A stretch of 64,000 bases of DNA from Planctomycetota bacterium. Its GTDB lineage: Bacteria > Planctomycetota > UBA1135 > GCA-002686595. The position numbers were made by a program, and so were the translations under genes. Below, one piece after another: positions 47,492 to 56,227 of this stretch (positions within the stretch are counted from its first letter, which is position 1; the number at the start of each line of letters is the position of its first letter). Under the pieces are notes generated by a model. It did no database searches, was not told the DNA's origin, and saw only the letters and a list, made by a program, of their open reading frames with translations. The DNA lies in NCBI GenBank assembly GCA_020853575.1, contig JADYYP010000017.1:1-64000 (forward strand), read 5' to 3'.

Positions 47492-48481
47492 TCAGTAGCG
47501 CTCCGGCTGAGCAGGCTTGTTGGCCACGATGGCCTCGATGCGCGCGACCACGCCGGCGTCGAGCTTCGGCAGCACCCCGAGGGCTCCGAGATTCTCGGCG
47601 AGCTGCGCGGGCTTGGTCGCGCCGAGGATCACCGTGCTGACCCGCGAATGGAGCAGGCACCAGGCGATCGCGAGCTGCGCGACACTGGCCTCGAGCTCGC
47701 GCGCGAGCTCGGCCAGCGCTTGCGTCTTGCGCACGTTCTCGCGGCCCTGCGCCGACTCCAGCCGTTCACGCAGCCAATGGTATTCGGGCAGCGCCATGCG
47801 CGAGTCCGCGGGCACGCCGTGCGCGTACTTGCCGCTCAGGATCCCGGACGCGAGCGGAGACCAAATCGTCAGGCCGAGCCCGCACGAGTCGTACAGTCGC
47901 GCGAACTCGCGCTCGACCTTCTCGCGCACCAACAGGTTGTACTGTGGCTGCTCCATCGTCGGTGGCGTGGCGTGCAGCGCGCGCGCCACGCCGTGTGCTT
48001 CCGCGATCTGATCGGCGCTCCACTCGGACGTGCCCCAATAGAGCACCTTTCCCTGCAGGACGAGCTCGTGCATCGCGCGCACGGTCTCCTCGATGGGCGT
48101 GTCGAGGTCCGGTCGATGGCAGAAGTACAGATCGAGATAGTCGACCTGGAGCCGCGCGAGCGCCGCGTCGCAGGCGTCGCGCACGTGCTTGCGCGAGAGA
48201 CCCTTCTGCGTCGGCTTGTCGCCCCCCCAGAACACCTTGGAGGACACCGCGAACGAATCGCGCGCGAGTCCGAGCTGGCGCAGCGCGCGGCCCATGATGC
48301 GCTCGGACTCTCCCGCCGCGTAGGCCTCGGCGTTGTCGAAGAAGTTCACGCCGGCGTCGTAGGCCTGCTTCAGGAGCGCGCGCGCGCCAGCGTCGTCGAG
48401 CTGGTTCTTGAACGTGACCCATGAGCCGAACGAGAGCGCGCTGACCTTCAGTCCAGACGATCCGAGGCGGCGGTACTGCAT
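47492..48481 (-). CDS. Aldo/keto reductase (Kv-beta-like subgroup)
   Basis: About 329 residues from ATG 48481 (a GTG nine bases upstream is possible). An NADPH-dependent oxidoreductase with a TIM-barrel fold. The catalytic tetrad is seen as Asp in 'FFDNAEAYAAG', Tyr in the same segment, Lys in 'VSSKVFWGG' and His in 'DLYFCHRPD'. 'MQYRRLGSSGLKVSALSFGS' and 'YNLLVREKVEREF' place it near voltage-gated potassium channel beta-subunit-like reductases. Divergent from lipB, with only 29 bp between the start codons. Confidence 0.93.
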   Translation of the reverse strand: MQYRRLGSSGLKVSALSFGSWVTFKNQLDDAGARALLKQAYDAGVNFFDNAEAYAAGESERIMGRALRQLGLARDSFAVSSKVFWGGDKPTQKGLSRKHVRDACDAALARLQVDYLDLYFCHRPDLDTPIEETVRAMHELVLQGKVLYWGTSEWSADQIAEAHGVARALHATPPTMEQPQYNLLVREKVEREFARLYDSCGLGLTIWSPLASGILSGKYAHGVPADSRMALPEYHWLRERLESAQGRENVRKTQALAELARELEASVAQLAIAWCLLHSRVSTVILGATKPAQLAENLGALGVLPKLDAGVVARIEAIVANKPAQPERY

Positions 48482-48510
48482 GCGCGTCACGCTACACTGC
48501 GGAACGGCCG

Positions 48511-49218
48511 ATGGAACCGCGCAAACTGCCCGACCGCTATCCCGACGGGGTGCTCGACGTGAGGCGCTGGCCGCGCACCGAGTACGCGGAGGCGCACCGC
48601 CGCCAGCAGGAGTTGCTCGAGCAACGCATCCGCGGCGAGATCGGTGACGTGCTGGTGCTGACCGAGCACGAAGCGGTCATCACGCTCGGACGCGGCGCGG
48701 CACGCGCGGACCTCGCCAGCGTCGCGCTGCCGGTGGTCGAGGTCGAGCGCGGCGGCGAGGCGACCTACCACGGCCCCGGACAGCTCGTGGCCTATCCGAT
48801 CCTGGCGTTGGACGAGTCCAGGCGTGACTTGCACCGCTACCTGCGGGACCTCGAGGAGGTGGTGATCCGCGTGCTCGCGGAGGTCGAGGTCACAGGCACG
48901 CGGCGCCCCGGGCTGACCGGCGTGTGGATCGGCGACAAGAAGGTGTGCTCGATCGGAGTCGCTGTGCGGCGCTGGGTGGCGTGGCACGGATTGGCGCTCA
49001 ACTTGAGCACGGACCTCGGCCATTTCGCGCAGTTTCGGCCGTGCGGACTGGACGCGAGCGTCATGACCAACGTCGCCGCGCACACCGAGCTCGCACCGAC
49101 GCGCCTGTTGTACGAGGTGTTGCTGGTGAAGCACGTGTGCGAGGTGTTCGGGCTCGAGCTCCCGCCGCCGCCGCCAGCTCCTCCGCTCGACCCGCGCAGC
49201 TTGCCGATCCTGGGCTGA
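48511..49218 (+). CDS. lipB: Octanoyltransferase LipB
   Basis: About 235 residues. It transfers octanoyl groups from acyl carrier protein to the lipoyl domains of 2-oxoacid dehydrogenases and GcvH. The signature 'RGGEATYHGPGQLVAYPI' is intact, as are the catalytic Lys144 ('GDKKVCSIGV') and Cys178 ('FRPCGL'). The C-terminus carries an unusual proline run ('LPPPPPAPPLD'). LipA is not adjacent. It fits functionally with lpdA and the E1-alpha gene elsewhere in the window. Confidence 0.95.
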   Translation: MEPRKLPDRYPDGVLDVRRWPRTEYAEAHRRQQELLEQRIRGEIGDVLVLTEHEAVITLGRGAARADLASVALPVVEVERGGEATYHGPGQLVAYPILALDESRRDLHRYLRDLEEVVIRVLAEVEVTGTRRPGLTGVWIGDKKVCSIGVAVRRWVAWHGLALNLSTDLGHFAQFRPCGLDASVMTNVAAHTELAPTRLLYEVLLVKHVCEVFGLELPPPPPAPPLDPRSLPILG

Positions 49219-49436
49219 CCCGCGGGGCGCCGCGCGTCGAGCCCGCGATGTCATTTCATCGCTGAGGCTGGACGCGGATGCGGCCCGCGCGATGGCCGTG
49301 CGGAAAATCCTGCCGCCGCGCAGGAGTTTCCAGTGCCAAAGGGCTCCGAAATTGGGGCTGCGGTCGAGTCGCGCACCGCACTCGACCGATGCAAGCAAAC
49401 CCAATCGACCGCTGCCCGCGCAGTCGAGAACCTCGC

Positions 49437-49802
49437 ATGCATCCCTCCGAGCCCGAATCCGTGATCGACGCCGGCGTCATCGCTGGACTGAAGGAACTCG
49501 GCGGCGACGAGGATCCGGGACTGTACCTGGAGGTCATCGAGTTGTTCCTCGACGACGCGGCTCAGCAGATCGTGAACCTGCGCGAGGCCATGGCCCGCGG
49601 CGACACGCGTCAGCTCGAGCGCATTGCGCACACCCTCAAGTCGTCGAGCGCCAACGTCGGCGCGCTGCGCTTCTCGAAACTGTGCTTCGAGATCGAGCAA
49701 CTCGGGCGGTGCTCCGACCTCGCGCACGCCGGCTCGCTCGTCGAGCGCGCCGCCGTCCAGTACGACCAGGTCAAGGCGGCGCTCGAGGCCGAGAAGCGCT
49801 GA
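49437..49802 (+). CDS. HPt (histidine phosphotransfer) domain protein
   Basis: About 121 residues from ATG 49437, a single-domain HPt. The phospho-accepting residue is His65 in 'IAHTLKSSSANVGA', with the helical spacing usual for the family. It should relay phosphate between a hybrid histidine kinase and a response regulator. The next gene, 13 bp downstream, encodes a receiver-domain protein, the likely partner. No histidine kinase is in the window. Confidence 0.9.
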   Translation: MHPSEPESVIDAGVIAGLKELGGDEDPGLYLEVIELFLDDAAQQIVNLREAMARGDTRQLERIAHTLKSSSANVGALRFSKLCFEIEQLGRCSDLAHAGSLVERAAVQYDQVKAALEAEKR

Positions 49803-49815
49803 GCAGCGCGGCGCC

Positions 49816-51747
49816 ATGAACGAGAACCGTCTGGACGAACTGAAGCTCACCGGGCAACTGCCCTCGCCGACCGGCGTGGGGCTGGCGATCCTCGAGCTCA
49901 CGCGCGGCGAGGACTACGCCATGGGCGACATCACCCGCGTGATCCAGTCCGATCCGGCGTTGACCGGTCGCATCCTGAAAATCGCGAACAGCGCGGGCTT
50001 CGCCGGATCGCAACCGGTGACGACGGTGGGGCAGGCGGCGATGCGCCTGGGCGTGCGTTCGGTGCGCAACGTCGCGCTGGGCTTCACGCTGGTCAGTGGC
50101 AACCGCTCGGGAACTTGCCCGGGATTCGACTACGAGCGCTACTGGGCGGACTCGCTGGCGATCGCGGTCATGGCGCAGGGCCTGGCCGAGCTCTTGCACA
50201 GCGTTCCGCCGGCCGACGCTTTCACTTGCGGGTTGCTGTCGGGCGTCGGCACGCTCGCGCTGGCGAGCATCCACCCCGATCGCTACGCGCAGATGTTGGA
50301 GCGCGGACGCAGGCCGGGCGCGGACACCCTGATGATCCTCGAGCACGAGACCTTCGATCTCGACCACTGTGAGCTCGCGGCCGCGATGCTGCGCGACTGG
50401 CGCTTGCCCGAGTCGTTCGCTTTCGCTGTGGCAACGATCGAGCGTCGCGAGGGGTGCATCGATGCTCCCGACGAGGCTTCGCGTCGCATGGCGCTGATCG
50501 TGCGCGCGGCGCGACACTTGGCCCACGTGTGCCTCGAGGGCCTCGACGAGGTCCACGCCAGCGAGCGGCTGGCGGAGCTGATGAACGAGCTCGAGCTGGG
50601 TCGCGATGACCTCGAGCGCTTGCGCCAGAGCAGTCGCGAGCAGTGGATCGAGTGGGGTCGCACGCTGCAGATCCCCGTCGACGTCAAGGTGCAGCCTCAC
50701 GAGATCGTCGCGGAGGCCGCGCGCCACATGGCCGTGCCCACCGACACGACGGTGCGCGCCACAGCCGAGCGCAAGGGACTGCGCATCCTGGCCGTCGACG
50801 ACGATCCGGTGTCGCTGCGTTTGCTCGAGCACCACCTCACGCGCGACGGGCATCAGGTCATGCGCGCGGCGAACGGCCGTCAGGCGTTGATCCTCGCGCT
50901 CGAGTCGAATCCGCAGATGGTGGTGACCGATTGGATGATGCCCGAGGTCGACGGCCTCGAGCTGTGCAAGTCGCTGCGGCGTTCGAACGAAGGTCGCGGC
51001 ATGTACATCCTGCTCCTGACCGGACGCGAGGACGAGAACCGCGTGGTCGAGGCCTTCGATGCCGGCGCCGACGAGTACGTGGTCAAGCCCTTCAACCCCA
51101 AGATCCTCCTGGCGCGCGTGCGCGCCGGGCAGCGCATGATCGAGCTGCGTGAGCAGGTCGAGAAGGACCGGCAGATCCGCGATCGCCAAGTGGCCGAGAT
51201 GGCCGTGCTGAATCGCAAGCTCGAGGCCGCGGCCATGACCGACGTGCTCACGAAGTTGCCCAACCGGCGCTTCGCCATGCGCACGCTCGAGAGCGAGGTC
51301 AGCGCGGCGTTGACCTCGAGCTCGCCACTCTCGGTGGTGATGATCGACATCGACCACTTCAAGTCCGTCAACGACACCCACGGGCACGACATGGGCGACC
51401 TGGTGCTGCGCGAGACGGCCAACGTGTTGCGCAATGCGGTGCGCAAGGGCGACTTCGTGTGTCGCCTCGGCGGCGAGGAATTCCTGGTGATCTGCGCCAA
51501 GGCCTCGCTGGCGCAAGCTGCGATGACCGCCGAGCGCCTGCGCGCGGCAGTGGAAGAGCACGTCATCGGCTTCGGCTACGACAAGCACGTCACCGTGTCG
51601 CTGGGCGTGGCCTCGCTGGCCTGCGGCGCGCGCAACGTCGACGAGCTGATCAAGTTCGCGGACCGACGCGTGTACGACGCCAAGGCCGGCGGGCGCAATC
51701 GCGTGTGCTCGACGGATCCGCCGCCGAACCTGGCGAAATCGGCCTGA
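49816..51747 (+). CDS. HDOD - receiver - GGEEF diguanylate cyclase regulator
   Basis: About 643 residues from ATG 49816. An HDOD domain occupies ~10-270 ('LPSPTGVGLAILELTRGEDY', 'SDPALTGRILKIANSAGF'). A receiver domain follows at ~318-440 with acceptor Asp372 ('VVTDWMMPEVDG') and Lys in 'YVVKPFNP'. A coiled linker leads to a GGDEF-type domain (~470-640) with an active 'GGEEF' (552-556) and an inhibitory-site motif 'RKGD' (543-546) five residues before it. It should make c-di-GMP under phosphorelay control, with product inhibition. HDOD at the N-terminus is an uncommon addition. The HPt gene 13 bp upstream is the likely phosphodonor. Confidence 0.92.
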   Translation: MNENRLDELKLTGQLPSPTGVGLAILELTRGEDYAMGDITRVIQSDPALTGRILKIANSAGFAGSQPVTTVGQAAMRLGVRSVRNVALGFTLVSGNRSGTCPGFDYERYWADSLAIAVMAQGLAELLHSVPPADAFTCGLLSGVGTLALASIHPDRYAQMLERGRRPGADTLMILEHETFDLDHCELAAAMLRDWRLPESFAFAVATIERREGCIDAPDEASRRMALIVRAARHLAHVCLEGLDEVHASERLAELMNELELGRDDLERLRQSSREQWIEWGRTLQIPVDVKVQPHEIVAEAARHMAVPTDTTVRATAERKGLRILAVDDDPVSLRLLEHHLTRDGHQVMRAANGRQALILALESNPQMVVTDWMMPEVDGLELCKSLRRSNEGRGMYILLLTGREDENRVVEAFDAGADEYVVKPFNPKILLARVRAGQRMIELREQVEKDRQIRDRQVAEMAVLNRKLEAAAMTDVLTKLPNRRFAMRTLESEVSAALTSSSPLSVVMIDIDHFKSVNDTHGHDMGDLVLRETANVLRNAVRKGDFVCRLGGEEFLVICAKASLAQAAMTAERLRAAVEEHVIGFGYDKHVTVSLGVASLACGARNVDELIKFADRRVYDAKAGGRNRVCSTDPPPNLAKSA

Positions 51748-51753
51748 AAAGCC

Positions 51754-53727
51754 TCACTCCACGAAGACCGGGCTCGACCAGGCCATGCCGCCGTCGAGTT
51801 GGAGCACGCGCACGTAGACGAACTCGCCGGGCTTCAGGTCGCTCAGCGTCGCGCTGGCGCTGAACTCGAGCTCGTTGCGGCAGGGAATCGAAAGCAACTC
51901 GCTGGCGCCGACGACGACCTCGATGCGCTCGAGCGCGGACGCGCCGACGACCTGCAGGTACAGATTGCCCTCGCGATTGACCTCCGCCGCCGGGATCGCC
52001 TCGCCCATGCGCGCGCGCCCCAGCGCGAAACGCAACAGGATGCGCGGTCCAGAAGTGGCGTAGCAGCGGCGCGCGCGCAGGGCGCGGTACACGCCGTCGC
52101 TGGTGAGCTCGTCGGCGAGGATCGCCGCGAGCCCACCGGTCGGGTAGTGCGGGCCCTTCCAGGCCAATCCGGGGTGTCCGTCATGCCCGTCACCGCTGCC
52201 CACGAAGCCCAAGCGGTAGCCGCGCGCCAGCGCGTCGCGCGCGAAATGGCCTGGGCGTGGGGAGTGGATCACGCGCGCGCAATCGAGCGCTTCGCTCGTG
52301 CCGTGGGCCGAGCACATCTCGACCACGGGCTCGAGCTCCGGGTCCGGCGCGTGGCGCCAGTCGATCGCGATCGGGCCTCCGGCCGGATGGTGGGGCACGA
52401 TCAACGCGTGCTGGTCGCGCAACGTCTCGCGCAGTTGCTCAGGGCTCTCGTAGCGCTCGTCCATCGAGGAGAACAGCGGAGCCTGCTCGCCGAAGTACAG
52501 CACGTGGCGATGGCCGGTGAGCCAACTGGTCCACTCGTAGCCCGGCAGCGCCACGAAGCGCCCAGGCTCGTGCGCGCGTCGTGCGGAGTCGACCTGTGCT
52601 CGCCACAACTCCGGTTGCTCGTCGACGAACAGCATGCCCCAGTGGTCGTGGTCGGTCAGTGCCGCGATGTCGAGCGCCGCGACGTTGCGCGCGAAATCGA
52701 AGTAGTCGTTCGCGGTTCCGCTGCCGTCGGAGACCGCCGTATGTCCGTGGAAATCCGCCCAGAACACGCGCGGACCCGGCCCGACGGAGAGTGGATTCGA
52801 ATCCGCGACCAAGGTGCGTTCGGCGAGCACGGCCCGCGCTTGCACGCGGTAGACGCCATCGGCTGGCGCGCGGCCCACCAGCGTTTTCCGACCGCGGTCG
52901 TCCGCGCCCAGGACCACGGAGCTCGGCAGCTCGAGCTCGGACGCGGCGCCGGTGAGCTCGAGCGTCGCGGCGCAAGCTCCCGCGGCGTTCGCGCGGGCGT
53001 CGAGCAGCGCCAGCGTCAGACGCACCTCTTCTCCCGCGCGCGCGCTCGAGGTCAAGGTCGCCACCAACATCGCGGGCGGACCGGGGAGCACGTCGATGCC
53101 CGGCGAATCCGCCAACACCTTGCGCACTCCATCTCCGTCGCCGTCGACCGCGATCCAGAAGCGCGAGTTGGGCTCGGCGTAGGGATCGACCCGCGCACCG
53201 GCCGGACCGCACCCGTAGTCGATCGTGATGCGCTCTCCCGCTCGGAGCTCTCGGCCGCCGAGCTCGATCCCGAGCAGTTGCTGGTCCAACGTCTTCGCCG
53301 ACAGTTCGACGCCCTCGGCCTCGGTCGCGATGCGCGTGAAGCCCGCGGCGTCCGGCGCTTCGACCTGTGGCGTGCTCCACTCGAAGAACGGCGAGACTTG
53401 GAAGTACACGGCGCCGCCGCGCGCGACTCCGAGCTCGCCCGCCTCGTACACGATGCGCCAGCGTCCGGTCGTGCCGGCCGTGACCGCGAGCGGCGCTCCA
53501 TCCAGACTCTCGACCCATGCACGACCGCCGCCATCACTGGCGTGCTTCGTCGCGCGCTGCGCCAGCTTGAACGCGTCGTGGATGTCGCGCCGTGCGATGT
53601 CCTGCTCGTCCCTGGGCGACTCGCTGGGAGCGGGCGTGCCGGGAGTGGGTGCTACGTCCGGCGTGTCGTCGCACGCCGCGATCACCGCACACGCGCACAA
53701 CAAGCTCGTGCGGAGCGCGCGGCTCAT
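51754..53727 (-). CDS. Lipoprotein with PHP-type metallohydrolase domain (DUF3604-like)
   Basis: About 657 residues from ATG 53727, overlapping the glycosyltransferase stop by four bases. The signal has a lipobox ('VIAAC'). Residues ~50-310 are beta-sandwich-like. A PHP domain follows (~325-560) with metal-ligand motifs 'FHGHTAVSDG', 'ALTDHDHWGM', 'VPHHPAGG' and 'GSGDGHDGHPG'. The C-terminal ~80 residues form another beta-rich module. The overall form matches DUF3604-type proteins, whose substrates are not established; a phosphoesterase-like activity outside the cytoplasm is inferred. Confidence 0.85.
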   Translation of the reverse strand: MSRALRTSLLCACAVIAACDDTPDVAPTPGTPAPSESPRDEQDIARRDIHDAFKLAQRATKHASDGGGRAWVESLDGAPLAVTAGTTGRWRIVYEAGELGVARGGAVYFQVSPFFEWSTPQVEAPDAAGFTRIATEAEGVELSAKTLDQQLLGIELGGRELRAGERITIDYGCGPAGARVDPYAEPNSRFWIAVDGDGDGVRKVLADSPGIDVLPGPPAMLVATLTSSARAGEEVRLTLALLDARANAAGACAATLELTGAASELELPSSVVLGADDRGRKTLVGRAPADGVYRVQARAVLAERTLVADSNPLSVGPGPRVFWADFHGHTAVSDGSGTANDYFDFARNVAALDIAALTDHDHWGMLFVDEQPELWRAQVDSARRAHEPGRFVALPGYEWTSWLTGHRHVLYFGEQAPLFSSMDERYESPEQLRETLRDQHALIVPHHPAGGPIAIDWRHAPDPELEPVVEMCSAHGTSEALDCARVIHSPRPGHFARDALARGYRLGFVGSGDGHDGHPGLAWKGPHYPTGGLAAILADELTSDGVYRALRARRCYATSGPRILLRFALGRARMGEAIPAAEVNREGNLYLQVVGASALERIEVVVGASELLSIPCRNELEFSASATLSDLKPGEFVYVRVLQLDGGMAWSSPVFVE

Positions 53728-54749
53728 GCCGAGGGCTTCCGCGCTGCACCGCGATAGGTCGCCTTGACCCACGCGAACGCCAGGCCGCCATAGAAGAAGT
53801 AGAGGAAGTGCAGCAGCACACCTTGCAGCGCGAACAGCGCTCCTCGGCGCCGCAGGAACATGCGGTACAAGCCGTTGTTCACCAGCAGCACGGGCACCAG
53901 CAATGCCGGCGGCGTCAGTGCGAACCACGGGCTCGCGCCGAGTGCGAGCGCGATCCACAGCGCGGGCAGCGCCAGCAGCGCGAGGAAGACGCACACGACG
54001 CACAGCTTCTGCGCCAGCTCGAGGTTGAGGTCGCCTCCGGTCCCGGGCCGATCGATCAACAGCTTGGTCCAGGGAATCGCGCGCTTGGTGACGTCGACGT
54101 ACACCATGTTGAACAGCTTCCAGTGCTTGAGGTGCTTGCACTGGATTTCGGGCAGGAGCAGGATCCGTCCGCCGCTGGCCTTGATGCGCATGCCGAGCTC
54201 GATGTCCTCGATCGACGGACGGCGATAGCTCTCGTCGAAGCCGCCGACGGCTTCGAACACGCGTTTGCGGATCGCGCCGCAGCCGGCCCAGAACGTGGAG
54301 GCTTCGCGCGGGCCGTGGTGGTGCACCCAATGGTGCAGCAGGTTGCGGTAGGCCGAGATCGCGGTCGGGTGCGCGGGATTGTCGTCGTACGATCCGAAGA
54401 GCGCGCTCGCGTCTGGATCGGCCTCGAGCGCGGCCTGCATCTTGGCCAAGGCGCCTTCGTGCACCACGCAGTCGGAGTCGACGAACACCAGCACATCGGC
54501 GCGTGCGACGCGCGCACCCGCGTTGCGCGCCACGGCTGGCCCCGAGTTCTTCTCGATGCGCACGTAATGTTGCGCGGCGGCCTTGGCGAGCTCGATCGCG
54601 CGCGCGTCGCGCGAGGCGTCGTCGACCATCACCAATTCGAAGGGCGCGGTCGAGCGGCGCAGCGCGGCCAGGCACAGCTCGAGCTGTCCCGCATTGTCGT
54701 GGAACGGGACGATGACCGAGAGTTTCGGCGGCAGCGAGGCGTCACCCAT
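53724..54749 (-). CDS. Family 2 glycosyltransferase, membrane-attached
   Basis: About 341 residues from ATG 54749. The GT-A fold start 'LSVIVPFHDNAGQLELCLAA' is followed by 'VMVDDASRD', the DxD motif in 'VFVDSDCVVHEG' and the acceptor-site region 'GGFDESYRRPSIEDIELGMR'. Three C-terminal hydrophobic spans (~245-325) indicate inner-membrane attachment. It should transfer a sugar to a lipid- or polymer-linked acceptor. Coupled by a four-base overlap to the PHP lipoprotein gene. Confidence 0.93.
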   Translation of the reverse strand: MGDASLPPKLSVIVPFHDNAGQLELCLAALRRSTAPFELVMVDDASRDARAIELAKAAAQHYVRIEKNSGPAVARNAGARVARADVLVFVDSDCVVHEGALAKMQAALEADPDASALFGSYDDNPAHPTAISAYRNLLHHWVHHHGPREASTFWAGCGAIRKRVFEAVGGFDESYRRPSIEDIELGMRIKASGGRILLLPEIQCKHLKHWKLFNMVYVDVTKRAIPWTKLLIDRPGTGGDLNLELAQKLCVVCVFLALLALPALWIALALGASPWFALTPPALLVPVLLVNNGLYRMFLRRRGALFALQGVLLHFLYFFYGGLAFAWVKATYRGAARKPSA

Positions 54750-54841
54750 CGCGGCCCAGACTACGGCAAGCGCGCACCCAGTCCCAGGCATCGGTTCCGC
54801 GCGAGCACACGCTAGGCTGCACGCCTCTGGAGGTCGCTCAC

Positions 54842-56200
54842 ATGTTCGCTCGAATCCTGGGTTGGGCCGTCGTGGCGCTGGCGGTGTGTGGAGCAGGCGC
54901 GCGCGGCGAGAAGCCGTGGGCCGAGATCGTCGGACCGAGCCAAGCCAAGCTGCCCGCGCCGCAGGACAAGCTGGAGTGGCGCGGCGATCTGGCCCAGGCG
55001 CTGGCGGAAGCGCGCGCCACGGGCCGGGCGCTGTTCGTGACGCTGCGCTGCTTGCCCTGCAAGCAGTGCGCGAGCTTCGACAGCGCCGTGCTCGAGGGCG
55101 GCGGTGAGCTCGAAGCGCTGCTCGCGCAGTTCATCACGGTGCGCCTGACCAGCGCGAGCAACATCGACCTGCGCCTGCTGCCGGTCGAGGGGTGGCAAGA
55201 CCTCGACCTGTCTTGGTGGGGCTGGCTGCTCGCGCCCGACGGTCGGATCTACGCGATTTTCGGCGGAAAAGACCACGTCTCCGACTCGACGCGCATCTCG
55301 CCCGCCGCCCTGGCGAACACGCTCAGGCGCGTGCTCGAGCACCACTACGATCCGCGGCGTGCGAGCTGGGACGTCGACGGACCGGCGCCCGCGCTCGAGG
55401 GCCGCGCGCCCACGCCGCTCGACCTGCCCGGCGCGGAATCGTGGAAGAAGCGCGGCGGCGCTTCGCTCTACAAGGACGGTTGCCTGCACTGCCATCAGGT
55501 CAACGAGATCCTGCGCCAGCCCGCGATCGAGGCCAAGCGCTTCGACAAGGCGCGCGACCTCGATGTCTGGCCGCTGCCGGAGAACGTCGGGCTGACGCTC
55601 GAACGCGACGACGGGTTGCTCGTGAAGCGCGTCGAGCCCAAGAGCCCGGCGGCGCGCGCTGGAGTCGCGCTGGGGGACCGCCTGGTGGTCGCCGGCGAGC
55701 GCAAGCTCTTCGGTCAGGCCGATTTTCGCGGCGTCCTGCACCGCGGACCCGCGGGGGCGGGCGCGATCGAAGTGCTCCTGAAGCGCGGAACGGAATTGGT
55801 GCGCGTCACGCTCGACGTGCGCGAGGGCTGGCGCGACACACAACTCGGCTGGCGCAAGTCGATCGCGGACGGGAACATCGGGGCCGCGCCGGGATTCGCC
55901 TGGCCGCTCGAGGTCAAGCCCGAGCAGCGCCGCAAGCTCGGCATCGCGGACGGAACGATGGCCGTCAAGCCGTTCTTCGGCAAGGACGGCGCGCAGTGGC
56001 CGGCGCTCAAGGCCGGACTGCGGGAGGACGACGTGATCGTCGCCGTCGGTGGCCGCTCGCCGAACGTCGTGCAGCGCGAGTTCATGACCTGGTTCCGCTT
56101 GAACTACGAACCAGGCGACACGGTCAGCTTGACCGTGCGCGATGCGCGCGGCCGCGATCGCGAGGTGCGCTACTCCGCCCCCGCGCCGGGGCGCGATTGA
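54842..56200 (+). CDS. Trx7/PDZ domain (seleno)protein homologue, cysteine form, with CxxCH motif
   Basis: About 452 residues from ATG 54842 with GGAGG eight bases upstream; signal peptide ending 'GAGARGEK'. A thioredoxin-like domain (~45-170) carries Cys70-x2-Cys73-x2-Cys76 ('RCLPCKQC'), the position where relatives use selenocysteine. A heme-c-type motif 'CLHCH' (Cys214, Cys217, His218) follows, then two PDZ domains (~245-320, ~370-450). This order is that of the planctomycete Trx7/PDZ (seleno)protein family as I know it. A periplasmic redox role is inferred; heme attachment is not proven. Confidence 0.78.
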   Translation: MFARILGWAVVALAVCGAGARGEKPWAEIVGPSQAKLPAPQDKLEWRGDLAQALAEARATGRALFVTLRCLPCKQCASFDSAVLEGGGELEALLAQFITVRLTSASNIDLRLLPVEGWQDLDLSWWGWLLAPDGRIYAIFGGKDHVSDSTRISPAALANTLRRVLEHHYDPRRASWDVDGPAPALEGRAPTPLDLPGAESWKKRGGASLYKDGCLHCHQVNEILRQPAIEAKRFDKARDLDVWPLPENVGLTLERDDGLLVKRVEPKSPAARAGVALGDRLVVAGERKLFGQADFRGVLHRGPAGAGAIEVLLKRGTELVRVTLDVREGWRDTQLGWRKSIADGNIGAAPGFAWPLEVKPEQRRKLGIADGTMAVKPFFGKDGAQWPALKAGLREDDVIVAVGGRSPNVVQREFMTWFRLNYEPGDTVSLTVRDARGRDREVRYSAPAPGRD

Positions 56201-56227
56201 TGGCGGCGGCTCGAACGCGCGCTCGCC

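Noticed and set aside
54750..54791. Upstream ATG for the glycosyltransferase
   Set aside because: The added 14 residues are not part of the GT-A fold and overlap the likely promoter of the divergent Trx7/PDZ gene. ATG 54749 is adequate.
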